Below are positions 42,878 through 51,706 of a stretch of DNA of 64,000 bases, one piece after another. A program made the position numbers and the translations under genes. The DNA is from Deltaproteobacteria bacterium (GTDB taxonomy: Bacteria > Myxococcota_A > UBA9160 > UBA4427). The stretch is from contig JAJDAO010000078.1 of the NCBI GenBank assembly GCA_029261835.1, positions 124,001 to 188,000 of the forward strand. The letters are read 5' to 3'. Positions within the stretch are counted from its first letter, which is position 1. Every line of letters begins with the position of its first letter. Under the pieces are notes generated by a model. It had not been told where the DNA came from. It ran no database searches and saw only the letters and a list, made by a program, of their open reading frames with translations.

Positions 42878-43908
42878 GACGCCCCCCCCGGTGCGAACAC
42901 GCGATGCTGGCTGCGACGCAGCAGAACCAGGAAGAAGGGACCTCCCACCAGCGCCGTGATCGCGCCGACCGGCAGCTCACGACCGGCGAGCATCGTACGT
43001 GCAACTGTGTCACATAGGACCAGGAACGCGGCGCCACCGATCGCCGCCGCGGGCACCAGTAGACGGTGATCGGGACCGAGCAGCAGCCGCAGCAGGTGGG
43101 GAATGATCAGCCCAACGAATCCGATCAGACCCGAGACCGAGACCGCCGCTCCCACCATGAGAGAAGTGGCGAGCAGCAGCAGGCGCTTGTGAGTTTCGAT
43201 CGCGACACCGAGCTGCTCTGCCGCCTCATCGCCGAGAGCGAGCAGATTGAGGGCACGCGAGAGCAGCAAGGCAGCGACGAGACCCACGACGAGGAAGCCC
43301 GCCACCCAGCCCGCCAGATCGATGCGCGCGACGGAGAGATTGCCGATCAACCAGATGAAGATGCGGCTGCCTTCGAGAAGGCCGGAGAGTGAGGCGAGAA
43401 AGACAATGGCCGCCGATGCGAAGGCGTTGAAGACCACACCCGTCAGTAACAGGCTCGTGGCCGAGACCCGGCTTCCCGTGCCCGCGACCATATAGAGGAG
43501 CAGCGTCGTGATCAGGCATCCCGCGAACGCTGCGGGTGGCACCGCGGCATAGCCCAGCCCCAGCGCGCCACCGAGTGACAACATCGCGATGCCACCGAGT
43601 GCGGCGCCGCCCGAGACACCCAGGATGAAGGGGTCGGCGAGCGGATTGCGGAGGAGCGCCTGAAAGACCACGCCGGCCGTGGAGAGCGATGCACCGACCA
43701 GCATCGCGAGCAGCACGCGGGGCAGGCGAATACCGAGCACAATATCGGCGAGCGGCCCGCTGCCCCCGCCCGCCCACAGCGCGGACCAGACCTCTGCCGG
43801 TGCGATGTGACTGGGACCGACCACCAGCCCCAGCATCACGACGGCCAGCAGCAGCAGCAGCAGGGCGCTCAGCACGGCCGCGAATCGTGCTGGCGAGAGG
43901 TGCTTCAC
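42874..43908 (-). CDS. ABC importer permease (BtuC/FecCD type)
   Basis: 344 aa with about ten hydrophobic helices. The FecCD signatures GIRLPRVLLAMLVGASLSTA and GVVFQALLRNPLADPFILGV are clear, then SGLIGFVGLIIPHLLRLLLG and LPVGAITALVGGPFFLVLLR, the last typical of the C-terminal helix and coupling region. It sits in the inner membrane as a homodimer. It overlaps both the binding-protein gene upstream and the ATPase gene downstream by 4 bp. Confidence 0.94.
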   Translation of the reverse strand: MKHLSPARFAAVLSALLLLLLAVVMLGLVVGPSHIAPAEVWSALWAGGGSGPLADIVLGIRLPRVLLAMLVGASLSTAGVVFQALLRNPLADPFILGVSGGAALGGIAMLSLGGALGLGYAAVPPAAFAGCLITTLLLYMVAGTGSRVSATSLLLTGVVFNAFASAAIVFLASLSGLLEGSRIFIWLIGNLSVARIDLAGWVAGFLVVGLVAALLLSRALNLLALGDEAAEQLGVAIETHKRLLLLATSLMVGAAVSVSGLIGFVGLIIPHLLRLLLGPDHRLLVPAAAIGGAAFLVLCDTVARTMLAGRELPVGAITALVGGPFFLVLLRRSQHRVFAPGGAS

Positions 43909-44783
43909 TTCGCGAGCTCTCGTTTGATCTCGCTCGAGACCTCCTCACCGTAGAGACCGGCGGCCAGCACCTCCAGCGCTTGATCGAGATACGGACCGGG
44001 TAGGCTCACGAGCTCGGGGGCGAGCCGGAGCACACGGCCGTGCGCGACGGCGGGTATGCTGGGCCACCGCGACCAGTGGGGCGCGGGGTCCTCCACGCCC
44101 GGGCTCAGGTCGATGAGCACGTCGGGGCCGCGCTCCACCAGCCACTCGGCAGCCACCTGTGGATAGGGTTCAGCGAACTCGCGACCCAGGTTCTCGGCTC
44201 CGAGTACCTCGACCATCTCGGCGAGGAAGCTTCCCTGGCCGACTACGAAGATGGGGTCGCGCTGCAGAACCAGCAGAACGCGCGGAGATGGCCGGCCGGC
44301 GGTTACGCGCGATGCGACGGCGCGCATGCGTGAGATGGCTTCGATGCGCGCCCGCGCCCGCGAGTCACGTCCCGTCATGGCGCCCAGCCGCTCGATATTC
44401 TCCAGCACCTGATCGAAGTGAATGTTCTGGAAGACGGCAACGCGGATGCCGAGCGCGTCGAGCCGGCTGCGGAAATCACGCTGTTCGGCGCTCGGCACGA
44501 GGACGACGACGTCGGGCCGCAACGCGACGACGGCCTCCAGACTCGGGTTGAAGAGTCCGCCGACTCTCGGCAAGCGAGCCACCTTGGGCTGTTGGCGTGC
44601 CGAGTGGTCGTCCACCCCCACCAGCCGGTCTTCGGCACCGATGGCCACCAAGATGGCGGTGAGAGAGGGATTGATGGAGACAATCCGCTCGGAAGCGCCA
44701 TCGGCCCCATGTGCGGCGGCGGCCGACAGAGCGAGACCGATGGCGATCAGAAAGCTTGAGAATCGCGGGTAAGGCTGGCGCAT
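43905..44783 (-). CDS. Periplasmic substrate-binding protein (BtuF/FepB type)
   Basis: 292 aa with a signal peptide (FSSFLIAIGLALSAAAAHGA). Class III two-lobe binding protein: RIVSINPSLTAILVAIGAED then LVGVDD, GGLFNPSLEAVVALRPDVVV, a long inter-lobe helix (about 120-160), and VLLVLQRDPIFVVGQGSFLA in the second lobe. It delivers B12, haem or an iron-siderophore to the adjoining permease-ATPase pair. It is the first gene of the three-gene importer operon. Confidence 0.9.
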   Translation of the reverse strand: MRQPYPRFSSFLIAIGLALSAAAAHGADGASERIVSINPSLTAILVAIGAEDRLVGVDDHSARQQPKVARLPRVGGLFNPSLEAVVALRPDVVVLVPSAEQRDFRSRLDALGIRVAVFQNIHFDQVLENIERLGAMTGRDSRARARIEAISRMRAVASRVTAGRPSPRVLLVLQRDPIFVVGQGSFLAEMVEVLGAENLGREFAEPYPQVAAEWLVERGPDVLIDLSPGVEDPAPHWSRWPSIPAVAHGRVLRLAPELVSLPGPYLDQALEVLAAGLYGEEVSSEIKRELAK

Positions 44784-44906
44784 CGGAGCAGTCTAGCCTC
44801 GATCCGGCTCTGCGAGCACAGCGCCGGTGCCGTTACTCAGCCTTGGAGGCCGATATCTGGTTGCAGGGAGCCATTCGTCGTGACTCTCTCCCCACGATCG
44901 ATGCTT

Positions 44907-44937
44907 GGGTGCCGGGAGGCAAGCGCTCCCGGCACCC
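44907..44937. terminator. Strong hairpin downstream of the ComEA-like gene
   Basis: 12-bp perfect stem GGGTGCCGGGAG / CTCCCGGCACCC with a 7-nt loop. It lies 50 bp past the ComEA-like stop and 120 bp upstream of the importer operon. No T run follows on the minus strand, so termination would be imperfect. A second hairpin (AGCCCGC/GCGGGCT) lies beside it at about 44945-44970. Confidence 0.5.
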
Positions 44938-44987
44938 GCTCGGAGCCCGCAAGAGAGCAAGCGGGCTGCTGAGCCACCCGCTCGGAG

Positions 44988-45368
44988 CTAGTGACCGGCC
45001 TTCTGGCCCGCGCTATCGGACGTCCGACCCGAGGCGCCCGTGCTCCGAGCCGTCGTCTTGCCCTTGAGGGTGACGTGCGGCCGAAGACGTTTGAGCATCG
45101 ACTGCCCGATGCCGTTCACCGCCGTCAGGTCGTCCACCGACTTGAAGCCGCCGCGCTCCTTGCGTGTCACGAGGATCGCATCCGCGCGAACTCGTCCCAC
45201 ACCGGGCAGGAGCTGCAGCTCTTCTGCGCTCGCCGTGTTGATGTTCACCACGCCACTGAGCGCAGCACTCGAGCTGGCAGCGGGTGCCTCTGGGGCAAGC
45301 AGGCAGCAGAACGCGAGTGCAAGGGGCGCCCATACCCAAGCACGGGTGGTTCGAAGGCGTGTCGTCAT
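44988..45368 (-). CDS. ComEA-like helix-hairpin-helix protein
   Basis: 126 aa from the ATG at 45368; the longer frame antisense to other sequence is not supported. A signal peptide or anchor (WVWAPLALAFCCLLAPEAPA) is followed by two HhH motifs: VNINTASAEELQLLPGVGRV then RADAI, and FKSVDDLTAVNGIGQSMLKR. The last 25 residues are basic and low-complexity. ComEA binds DNA in the periplasm during natural transformation. This protein has the right layout and size, but no other com genes are in the window. It lies 53 bp downstream of the prenyl synthase. Confidence 0.85.
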   Translation of the reverse strand: MTTRLRTTRAWVWAPLALAFCCLLAPEAPAASSSAALSGVVNINTASAEELQLLPGVGRVRADAILVTRKERGGFKSVDDLTAVNGIGQSMLKRLRPHVTLKGKTTARSTGASGRTSDSAGQKAGH

Positions 45369-45421
45369 TGCGTTGGTCTCCGCGGGACCGCGGGGTGATG
45401 ACACAGTGGCGGAGCCGAGAA

Positions 45422-46477
45422 TTAGCGCTCTCTCGAGACCGCAAACGCGGCTGCGCTGAGCAACGCCTGCTTGGCGAGGCTGTCCGGGAAGGCCGCGATG
45501 GCTGCCGTCGCACGCGCCACGTGTTCGTCCGCACGGCGAATCGTGTCGTCGACGCCGTGATGTCGGTCCACCAGCTCCAGAAGCGACTTCTTGTCCAGTA
45601 GCCCGGCGCAGCCGGGCTGCGCAGCCTCCGAGACAGCCGACTCGTCGCTCCCCCGCGCGAGGCTCTTGATCAGGGCTCCGATCTGCTCTCGCTCGCCTCC
45701 GACGCAACGCTTGAGGGTGAGGAGCAACGGCAGTGTGACCTTGCCCTCGCTCAGGTCGGCGTACTGCTCCTTTCCGAGGACGGAGGCGCGCGTGTCGTAG
45801 TCGAGCGCGTCGTCCTTGAGTTGGAACGCTAGCCCCAGCTCGCGTCCGAACTCCGCGACACGCCGACGTTCGGCCCGGGTGACACCGCCAAGGATCGCCC
45901 CCGCTTCACAGGCGGCGGAAATCAGTGCCGCACTCTTGCGGTCGATCACATCGTAGTAGTGGGCCTCGGTGACGGTCGGGTCGAAGCTCCGCTGGAGCTG
46001 CAGGAGCTCGCCTTCGGCCATTTGGCGAATGGTGCGGGAGAAGATCTCGAGGATTTCGAGGTCGCCATCCTCGACAATCATCGACGAAGCCCGGGCGTAG
46101 AAGAAGTCGCCGGCGAGAACCGCGCGCCGATTGCCCCAGACGGCGTTGGCCGATGGGCGTCCGCGGCGCAGCTCCGACGTATCGACGACGTCGTCGTGCA
46201 GCAGCGTGGCCGTGTGGAGGAGCTCGATCGCGGCCGCGACCTGAACCCGCCTGGGTCCCGTGTAGCCGCACAGCTCGGCGGCCAGCAGCAGCAGCGCCGG
46301 GCGCAGACGCTTGCCCCCCGACGAGAGCACGTGCTCACCGAGCAGGGCCACGAGATCGGTCTCGGAGGCGAGCTGCTCCCGCAGGGCGCTCTCAACGTGA
46401 TCGAGGCTTCCAGAGATGCGATCAAAGACGAGAGCGAAGGCCTCGCTCCCGCGTGAAAGTGAGGGGGGCTGCGTCAT
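45422..46477 (-). CDS. ispB: Polyprenyl diphosphate synthase (IspB-type)
   Basis: 351 aa trans-prenyltransferase. The two Asp-rich motifs are LLHDDVVDTSELRRGRPSAN (first, DDxxD) and LAFQLKDDALDYD (second). GGKRLRPALLLL is the IPP-binding segment. It makes the long isoprenoid tail of the respiratory quinone; the chain length (octa-, nona- or another) cannot be read from sequence. The short-chain FPP synthase would have FxxxD features that are absent. The N-terminus MTQPPSLSRGSEAF is at an ATG. Confidence 0.9.
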   Translation of the reverse strand: MTQPPSLSRGSEAFALVFDRISGSLDHVESALREQLASETDLVALLGEHVLSSGGKRLRPALLLLAAELCGYTGPRRVQVAAAIELLHTATLLHDDVVDTSELRRGRPSANAVWGNRRAVLAGDFFYARASSMIVEDGDLEILEIFSRTIRQMAEGELLQLQRSFDPTVTEAHYYDVIDRKSAALISAACEAGAILGGVTRAERRRVAEFGRELGLAFQLKDDALDYDTRASVLGKEQYADLSEGKVTLPLLLTLKRCVGGEREQIGALIKSLARGSDESAVSEAAQPGCAGLLDKKSLLELVDRHHGVDDTIRRADEHVARATAAIAAFPDSLAKQALLSAAAFAVSRER

Positions 46478-46563
46478 GGTGCGCGGACCTTAGCCGCGAG
46501 GGGTGGGCATGTCAAAGGAGTGATCCCGAGAAAGTACTGGTAAAACAAATATTTAAGGCGTTG

Positions 46564-47955
46564 TTAGCCGGCACTGACGGAACTTGACGCACGCAGCCAC
46601 GCCACCGCTCCGGCCACGTCCTTAATGGGAATTGGTTCGCAATCTCCGCGAAGCTCGGCCGCGATCTCAGCTCCCTCCGGTATCAGAATCCGGCGAAATC
46701 CGAGACGGGCCGCCTCGCGAACTCGTAGGTCGAGCCGCGCCACGCGCCGCACCTCACCCCCGAGCCCAACCTCCCCGCACGCGACCGCATCGGCCGGCAT
46801 CTCGCGGTCGAGCCGGCTCGACGCGATCGCGAGACACAGCGCCAGGTCGGACGCCGGCTCGGCCACACGAACCCCGCCCGCGACGTTGACATAGACGTCG
46901 CGCGAGAGCAGGTCGATGTCGCTTCGCCGATCCAAGACCGCGAGCAGCAGCGCGACTCGTCCATCCTCGATTCCCATGCAAGTGCGACGCGGGATGCCGT
47001 AGCTCGAAGCGGCGACCAATGCCTGAAGCTCGACGAGCATCGGCCGGGTGCCCTCGAGCACTGGAACGATGCACGAGCCGGGCGAGCTTGCGCTGCGCTC
47101 GGCGAGGAATAGCTCGCTCGGGTTCTCGACAGCCTCGAGCCCGCCCGCCCCCATCGTGAAGACCCCGACTTCCTGAGTCGAGCCAAAGCGATTCTTACCG
47201 GCGCGCAGCAGGCGAAACGCGTGGGCGCGCTCGCCCTCGAAGGCGAGCACGACATCGACCAGATGCTCGAGCACGCGCGGACCCGCGAGGCTCCCGTCCT
47301 TTGTAACGTGGCCCACGAGTAGCAGTGCCGTACCCGCCTGCTTGGCGTGCGCAGCGAGCAGAGCCGCACATTCGCGCACCTGCGCCACGGAGCCCGCCGC
47401 CGACTCGGCGCGCTCACAGCACATGGTCTGAATGGAATCGATCACCACGATGTCCGGAGACAGCTCGTGCCACAGGTCGAGGACGACCTCGCTCCGCGTC
47501 TCGGTGAGTACACGCACGTCCGGAGGAATGCCGGGCAGGCGATCAGCACGCAGGCGAAGCTGCTCGGCGCTCTCCTCGCCGCTGACGTAGAGCGCACGCG
47601 CGCCGGCCGCTTGGATTTGGGCCGCCGTCTGGAGCGCGAGCGTCGACTTGCCGATTCCCGGCTCGCCGCCGAGCAGAATCACCGAGCCGGGTACGAGGCC
47701 GCCGCCGAGCACGCGGTCGAACTCACCGATGGCGGTGCTCAGACGCGGCGTCCCCGCGACCTCGATCTCGCCCAGCGCCTGCGGCTTGCTCTCGTGGCCA
47801 GGCTCGAACGCAGGCGAACCCTCGATAGAGGGATTCGGCCCCACCCGCTCCTCGACGAGGGTCTCCCAGCGCCCGCAGTCGGGGCAGCGCCCCAGCCAGC
47901 GCGGCTGCTGCGCGCCGCACTGCGTGCAGGCGAAGACGGTTCGAACCTTGGGCAT
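46564..47955 (-). CDS. radA: DNA repair protein RadA
   Basis: 463 aa from the ATG at 47955 (MPKVRTVFACTQCGAQQPRW); an upstream extension to 48072 overlaps the bioB regulatory region. The N-terminal zinc ribbon is CTQCGAQQPRWLGRCPDCG. The RecA-like ATPase has GGEPGIGKSTLALQT (Walker A) and the RadA-specific RAGKNRFGSTQEVGVF. The C-terminal Lon-like domain is from about 360. RadA is a hexameric helicase that promotes branch migration in recombination and repair. It diverges from the biotin operon. Confidence 0.97.
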   Translation of the reverse strand: MPKVRTVFACTQCGAQQPRWLGRCPDCGRWETLVEERVGPNPSIEGSPAFEPGHESKPQALGEIEVAGTPRLSTAIGEFDRVLGGGLVPGSVILLGGEPGIGKSTLALQTAAQIQAAGARALYVSGEESAEQLRLRADRLPGIPPDVRVLTETRSEVVLDLWHELSPDIVVIDSIQTMCCERAESAAGSVAQVRECAALLAAHAKQAGTALLLVGHVTKDGSLAGPRVLEHLVDVVLAFEGERAHAFRLLRAGKNRFGSTQEVGVFTMGAGGLEAVENPSELFLAERSASSPGSCIVPVLEGTRPMLVELQALVAASSYGIPRRTCMGIEDGRVALLLAVLDRRSDIDLLSRDVYVNVAGGVRVAEPASDLALCLAIASSRLDREMPADAVACGEVGLGGEVRRVARLDLRVREAARLGFRRILIPEGAEIAAELRGDCEPIPIKDVAGAVAWLRASSSVSAG

Positions 47956-47978
47956 GCGCACACTATAGGGCCTGCCGA

Positions 47979-48010
47979 TCGTAAACCCCGTCGTGAACAT
48001 TGGTTGACAG
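47979..48010. promoter_or_regulatory. bioO: BirA-like biotin operator upstream of bioB
   Basis: TCGTAAACC-N14-GGTTGACAG matches the BirA box TTGTAAACC-N14/16-GGTTTACAA at 15 of 18 half-site positions. It lies in the 115-bp interval between divergent radA and bioB. A TTGACA at 48004-48009 inside the right half could be a bioB -35 box. Biotin-dependent repression by a BirA with an N-terminal HTH is inferred. Confidence 0.6.
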
Positions 48011-48070
48011 GCCGCCTCGCAACGCAGTAGCGTCGGTCGGTCGAGCCCAAGCCGGGGAGGAAGCTCAAGC

Positions 48071-49144
48071 ATGCTGGAGAGTTACGAGGAATTGGCCGCG
48101 CGGGCGTTGAGGGGCGAGGCGCCCAGCGAGGCGTGCGCGCTCGAGCTGCTCGAGGATGCTGGGGTAGAGATGCTGCCGCTCCTGCAAGCGGCCTTCGTGC
48201 CGCGGCGGCACCACTTTGGCCGCGGGGTTTCGGTCCAGGTACTCGACAACCTGCAAAACGGCCTGTGCCCTGAGGACTGCGGCTACTGTGCCCAGAGCGC
48301 CATCTCCCAGGCACCCGTCCGCAGCCACGCGATGAAGAGCGACGAGGAGATCTTCGCGGGCGCCGAGCGCGCAGCCCGTGCGGGAGCGGCGCGCTACTGC
48401 ATGGCGATGTCCGGTCGCGGTCCCTCGCTCGGCCGCACCCGCAAGCTGGCGACGCTGATCCGCTCGCTCAAGGAGCGCTACCCCATCGAGCTCTGTCTGT
48501 CGGTCGGGATCATGGACGAGCGGCATACCCAGATGCTCGCCGAGGCGGGGCTCGATCGGCTCAATCACAACCTCAACAGCAGCGAATCCCACTACCCCCG
48601 GATCTGCACGACCCACCGCTGGGCCGATCGACTCGCGACGCTCGAGGCAGCTCGCCGCCATGGCCTCGAGGTCTGTAGCGGGCTCATCGCCGGCATGGGT
48701 GAGACGGGCCGCGATCTGGTCGAGGTGGCGTTCAAGCTTCGCGAGCTCGGGGCCGCCTCGATTCCGGTGAACTTCCTGATCCCCATCGAGGGCAACCCTC
48801 TTCAGGGCGACGGCTCTCTCAGTCCCGAGGGCTGCCTGAGGACGCTCTGCATGATGCGCCTCGTCAACCCCAGCGCCGAGATTCGTGTGGCGGCCGGGCG
48901 CGAGGGCCATCTGCGTGGCCTGCAGTCGCTTGCGCTCTATCCCGCGAACTCACTCTTCGTCGGTGACTATCTCACGACGCGCGGCGACCCGATGGCGGAG
49001 ACCCTGGCGATGATCGAGGATGCGGGCTTCGAGGTGGCGGAGATCGAGGGCACCGCGCACCGAGAGGCGAGCGGCCACGATCGCGCAAAGTTCCAGGTCC
49101 CCGGCACAGGCGAAGCGCTGCTGCGGCCCGAACTCACGCGCTAG
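48071..49144 (+). CDS. bioB: Biotin synthase
   Basis: Radical-SAM enzyme that inserts sulfur into dethiobiotin. It has 357 aa. The SAM cluster motif is CPEDCGYCAQSA (CxxxCxxC), and NHNLNSSESHYPRICTTH carries ligands and catalytic residues. VCSGLIAGMGETGRDLVEVA and IPVNFLIPIEGNPL follow. It is the first gene of bioB-bioF-bioD, 60 bp downstream of the BirA-like operator. It extends beyond the usual end by about 20 residues. Confidence 0.97.
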   Translation: MLESYEELAARALRGEAPSEACALELLEDAGVEMLPLLQAAFVPRRHHFGRGVSVQVLDNLQNGLCPEDCGYCAQSAISQAPVRSHAMKSDEEIFAGAERAARAGAARYCMAMSGRGPSLGRTRKLATLIRSLKERYPIELCLSVGIMDERHTQMLAEAGLDRLNHNLNSSESHYPRICTTHRWADRLATLEAARRHGLEVCSGLIAGMGETGRDLVEVAFKLRELGAASIPVNFLIPIEGNPLQGDGSLSPEGCLRTLCMMRLVNPSAEIRVAAGREGHLRGLQSLALYPANSLFVGDYLTTRGDPMAETLAMIEDAGFEVAEIEGTAHREASGHDRAKFQVPGTGEALLRPELTR

Positions 49145-49235
49145 CCCGGATTGTTCACAGAGGTTCGTAGCGAGGCCGTGCAGATGCTCTCGAATGCAGG
49201 AGAGCCTCTGAGACGGGCCACTCACAGGACACTCG

Positions 49236-50444
49236 ATGGCGGAGCGAACAGGAGTCGAGGCAATCGCGGACGAGGCGCTGGCCGACATCCGGCGGCGGGG
49301 TACCTACCGCCGCATGCGCGTCCTCGACGGTGTCCAGGGGCCGCGCATGCGTGTGGACGGGCGCGAGGTGGCGCTCTTCGCGGGCAGTAACTACCTGGAT
49401 CTGGCGCACCACCGGGCCGTCGTCGAGGCGGCTGCGCGCGCCGCTCACGAGAGCGGCTGCGCGGCAGGCGGCTCGCGGCTGATCACGGGCAATCTGATGC
49501 AGCACGAGGCGCTCGAGCATGAGCTCGCCGACTTCTTCGGACGCGAGGCCGCGCTGCTGTTCAACACCGGCTACATGGCGAATCTGGGTATCATCCCGGC
49601 CTTGGTGGGACCCGGCGACCTACTGGTCTCGGATGAACTCAACCACGCCTCCATCATCGACGGTGCGAGGCTCTCACGCGCGGAGGTTCGCATCTTTGCG
49701 CACGGCGATCTCGACGCGCTGGAGCGCAGTCTGGCGCACAGCGGCGGCCCGAAGCGCCGCGTGCTGCTGGTGGTCGACGGGGTCTACAGCATGGACGGCG
49801 ATCTCGCGCCCCTGGCCGCGATGATCGCATGCGCGCGCCGCCACGGCGCCACACTGCTGCTCGACGACGCGCACGGCACGGGCGCACTGGGGGCTCGCGG
49901 TCGCGGCTGCGCGGAACACCAAGGCGTGCTGGGCGAGGTCGATATCCTGATGGGGACGCTCGGCAAGTCGCTGGGCTCGTTCGGCGCCTTCGTCGCGGGC
50001 TCGCACGCTCTGCGCGACCTGCTGGTCAATACCGCTCGCAGCTTCATTTTTTCCTGCGCGCTCGCGCCACCCCAGGTGGCGGCCGCGCGTGCGGCGCTGC
50101 GGCTGATCGACGAGGAGCCGTGGCGACGCGACGCGCTGCAGCGGGGTGCCAGCCGGCTGCGGGCTCGACTCGAACGGGCCGGGATCTCCACTGCCCCCTC
50201 GGTGAGCCACATCGTGCCAGTCGTGATCGGAGACAACGCACGCACGATGGAGATCTGCGAAGCGCTGCTCGAGCAGGGCTTCTACGCCCAGGGAATCCGC
50301 CCCCCCTCGGTACCAGAAGGCTCAGCACGACTGCGGCTGACCGCAATGGCGAGCCACAGCGAGGCCGAGATCGACGGACTCGCGGACGCAATCGCGCTGC
50401 TGCTTGGGGCGCAGCCGGCACAGCGCAGCAGCGCGGCGGGGTAG
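49236..50444 (+). CDS. bioF: 8-amino-7-oxononanoate synthase
   Basis: PLP-dependent enzyme joining pimeloyl thioester and alanine. 402 aa: LFAGSNYLDLAHH at the N-terminus, GSRLITGNLMQHEALE, LLLDDAHGTGALGARGRG, and MGTLGKSLGSFGAFVAG with the Schiff-base Lys. Alpha-oxoamine synthase relatives (2-amino-3-ketobutyrate ligase, serine palmitoyltransferase) are excluded mainly by the bio context. The ATG at 49236 follows AGGA. It is 4 bp from bioD. Confidence 0.95.
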   Translation: MAERTGVEAIADEALADIRRRGTYRRMRVLDGVQGPRMRVDGREVALFAGSNYLDLAHHRAVVEAAARAAHESGCAAGGSRLITGNLMQHEALEHELADFFGREAALLFNTGYMANLGIIPALVGPGDLLVSDELNHASIIDGARLSRAEVRIFAHGDLDALERSLAHSGGPKRRVLLVVDGVYSMDGDLAPLAAMIACARRHGATLLLDDAHGTGALGARGRGCAEHQGVLGEVDILMGTLGKSLGSFGAFVAGSHALRDLLVNTARSFIFSCALAPPQVAAARAALRLIDEEPWRRDALQRGASRLRARLERAGISTAPSVSHIVPVVIGDNARTMEICEALLEQGFYAQGIRPPSVPEGSARLRLTAMASHSEAEIDGLADAIALLLGAQPAQRSSAAG

Positions 50445-50448
50445 GGGG

Positions 50449-51147
50449 ATGGCCGTGGGCGACCAGCGAAGTGCCCGAGGGATCTTCATCAGCGGCACCG
50501 ACACCGGGGTGGGGAAGACGGTCGTCGCTTGCGCGCTCGTGCGGGCGCTGCGGGCTCGCGGCATCGATGCGGGCGCCATGAAGCCGATCGAGACCGGAGT
50601 CGGAGCCGCCGGCCCGCTCGACGCCCTCGCTCTGCAGGAGGCAGCGGGGGGCGAGGATTCGCTGGACGATGTCTGTCCGCTCCGCTTCGCGCTGCCGGCG
50701 GCGCCCAACGTCGCGGCCAAGCACGAGGGCCGGGAGGTCGACCTCGCGCTCGTTCACGAGGCCTGGGCCCGCCTCGCCGCACGTCACCGGTCGGTCGTAG
50801 TCGAGGGAGCCGGCGGATTGTTGGTCCCCACTCGCGATGACGCCACGATGGCCGACCTCGCGCGTTCACTCGATCTCCCGCTCTTGCTCGTCGCGCGTGC
50901 CTCGCTCGGCACCATCAACCACACACGCCTCAGTCTGTCGGAGATCGAGCGGCGTGGGCTCACGCTCGCCGGCGTGGTCGTCTCGCACTCGACCGGCAGG
51001 CTCTCACCATCCGACCAGGCAAACTTCCACCTGCTACAGCAGGAGCTCGGCGACCACCTTCTCGGTGAAATTCCGCCGCTGGGTCCGGGCGATCGGCCGC
51101 CGAGCGACTCTCTGCGCTTGGACTCCCTGATGGCCTTCCTCGCCTGA
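50449..51147 (+). CDS. bioD: Dethiobiotin synthetase
   Basis: 232 aa from the ATG at 50449, with AGGGGG upstream; the open frame before it is bioF shadow. FISGTDTGVGKTVVACALVR is the P-loop, MKPIETGV has catalytic Lys and Thr, and VVEGAGGLLVPTRDD is the second signature. It closes the ureido ring of dethiobiotin with CO2 and ATP. bioA and pimeloyl-synthesis genes (bioC/H or bioW/I) are not in the window. Confidence 0.95.
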   Translation: MAVGDQRSARGIFISGTDTGVGKTVVACALVRALRARGIDAGAMKPIETGVGAAGPLDALALQEAAGGEDSLDDVCPLRFALPAAPNVAAKHEGREVDLALVHEAWARLAARHRSVVVEGAGGLLVPTRDDATMADLARSLDLPLLLVARASLGTINHTRLSLSEIERRGLTLAGVVVSHSTGRLSPSDQANFHLLQQELGDHLLGEIPPLGPGDRPPSDSLRLDSLMAFLA

Positions 51148-51166
51148 CGCGGGCGCCGAGCCCAGG

Positions 51167-51553
51167 TCAAACGGGCTCGAGCACCCCGGCGGCTCTCTGC
51201 TCCGCTCGAATGCGCGCCAGGTGTTCACAGTTGGGACAGAAGGAGAAGTCACTGACGGCCGGGCCGGTGCTCTCGAGAACCGTGTCGCACTCAGCGAGAC
51301 TCTCGCAACGGCGACAATTCTCGATATTTCGCCTGATGTCGAGAACTCGCTCCCCATGCAGGTAACGGGCGAGATCGATTCCCCGGTGCCGCAGCATCCG
51401 GTGGAGGCGCAGGGGGCGAATCTGCTCCAGCAGATCGCGGCGAAAGTGCCGCCCCCGCGTCTGGCTGCGGTGCGCTGCCCTCGCAATCCACAAGGGCCCG
51501 AGAAAGAGCAGCAGTCCAAACCCGAAGAGTGTCGCCATCTGCGCGGGTGTCAT
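51167..51553 (-). CDS. DUF6455-like membrane-anchored Cys protein
   Basis: 128 aa from the ATG at 51553, which has AGGAGG 8 nt upstream; the much longer open frame runs antisense to ccoN and is spurious. One N-terminal membrane helix (MATLFGFGLLLFLGPLWIA) precedes a cytosolic helical domain. NIENCRRCESLAECDTVLES and SFCPNCEHLARI contain five cysteines spaced as in DUF6455 proteins, perhaps a metal or redox site. It diverges from ccoN by 153 bp, so a link to oxidase assembly is possible but unproven. Confidence 0.7.
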   Translation of the reverse strand: MTPAQMATLFGFGLLLFLGPLWIARAAHRSQTRGRHFRRDLLEQIRPLRLHRMLRHRGIDLARYLHGERVLDIRRNIENCRRCESLAECDTVLESTGPAVSDFSFCPNCEHLARIRAEQRAAGVLEPV

Positions 51554-51674
51554 CGCTCTTTCCTCCTGCAGGCACGGTGACTTGCGGGCGGGCACGCGCG
51601 CACGCCGGCGTCCTGCTCCCGCGCTGCCGCCGCAACCGACCGTCTGGCAACTCACCGCATAATCCGAAACAATA

Positions 51675-51697
51675 TCGTCCGTTTCCCGACAGGACGA
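51675..51697. promoter_or_regulatory. Inverted repeat just upstream of ccoN
   Basis: TCGTCC (51675-51680) and GGACGA (51692-51697), 11 nt apart, lie 10-30 bp before the ccoN ATG. No FNR/ANR box (TTGAT-N4-ATCAA) is visible in the 153-bp interval, so another regulator may act here. Weak evidence. Confidence 0.25.
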
Positions 51698-51706
51698 CAT
51701 AATCGC

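Noticed and set aside
44784..44987. Possible cobalamin riboswitch before the importer operon
   Set aside because: No B12-box-like or conserved core sequence could be seen; only simple hairpins.
46487..46515. TTGACA-N17-TAAGGT promoter for ispB
   Set aside because: The -10 is poor and the start would leave almost no leader; not strong enough to list.
51554..51706. FNR/ANR box upstream of ccoN
   Set aside because: No TTGAT-N4-ATCAA-like sequence; only a weak TCGTCC/GGACGA inverted repeat.
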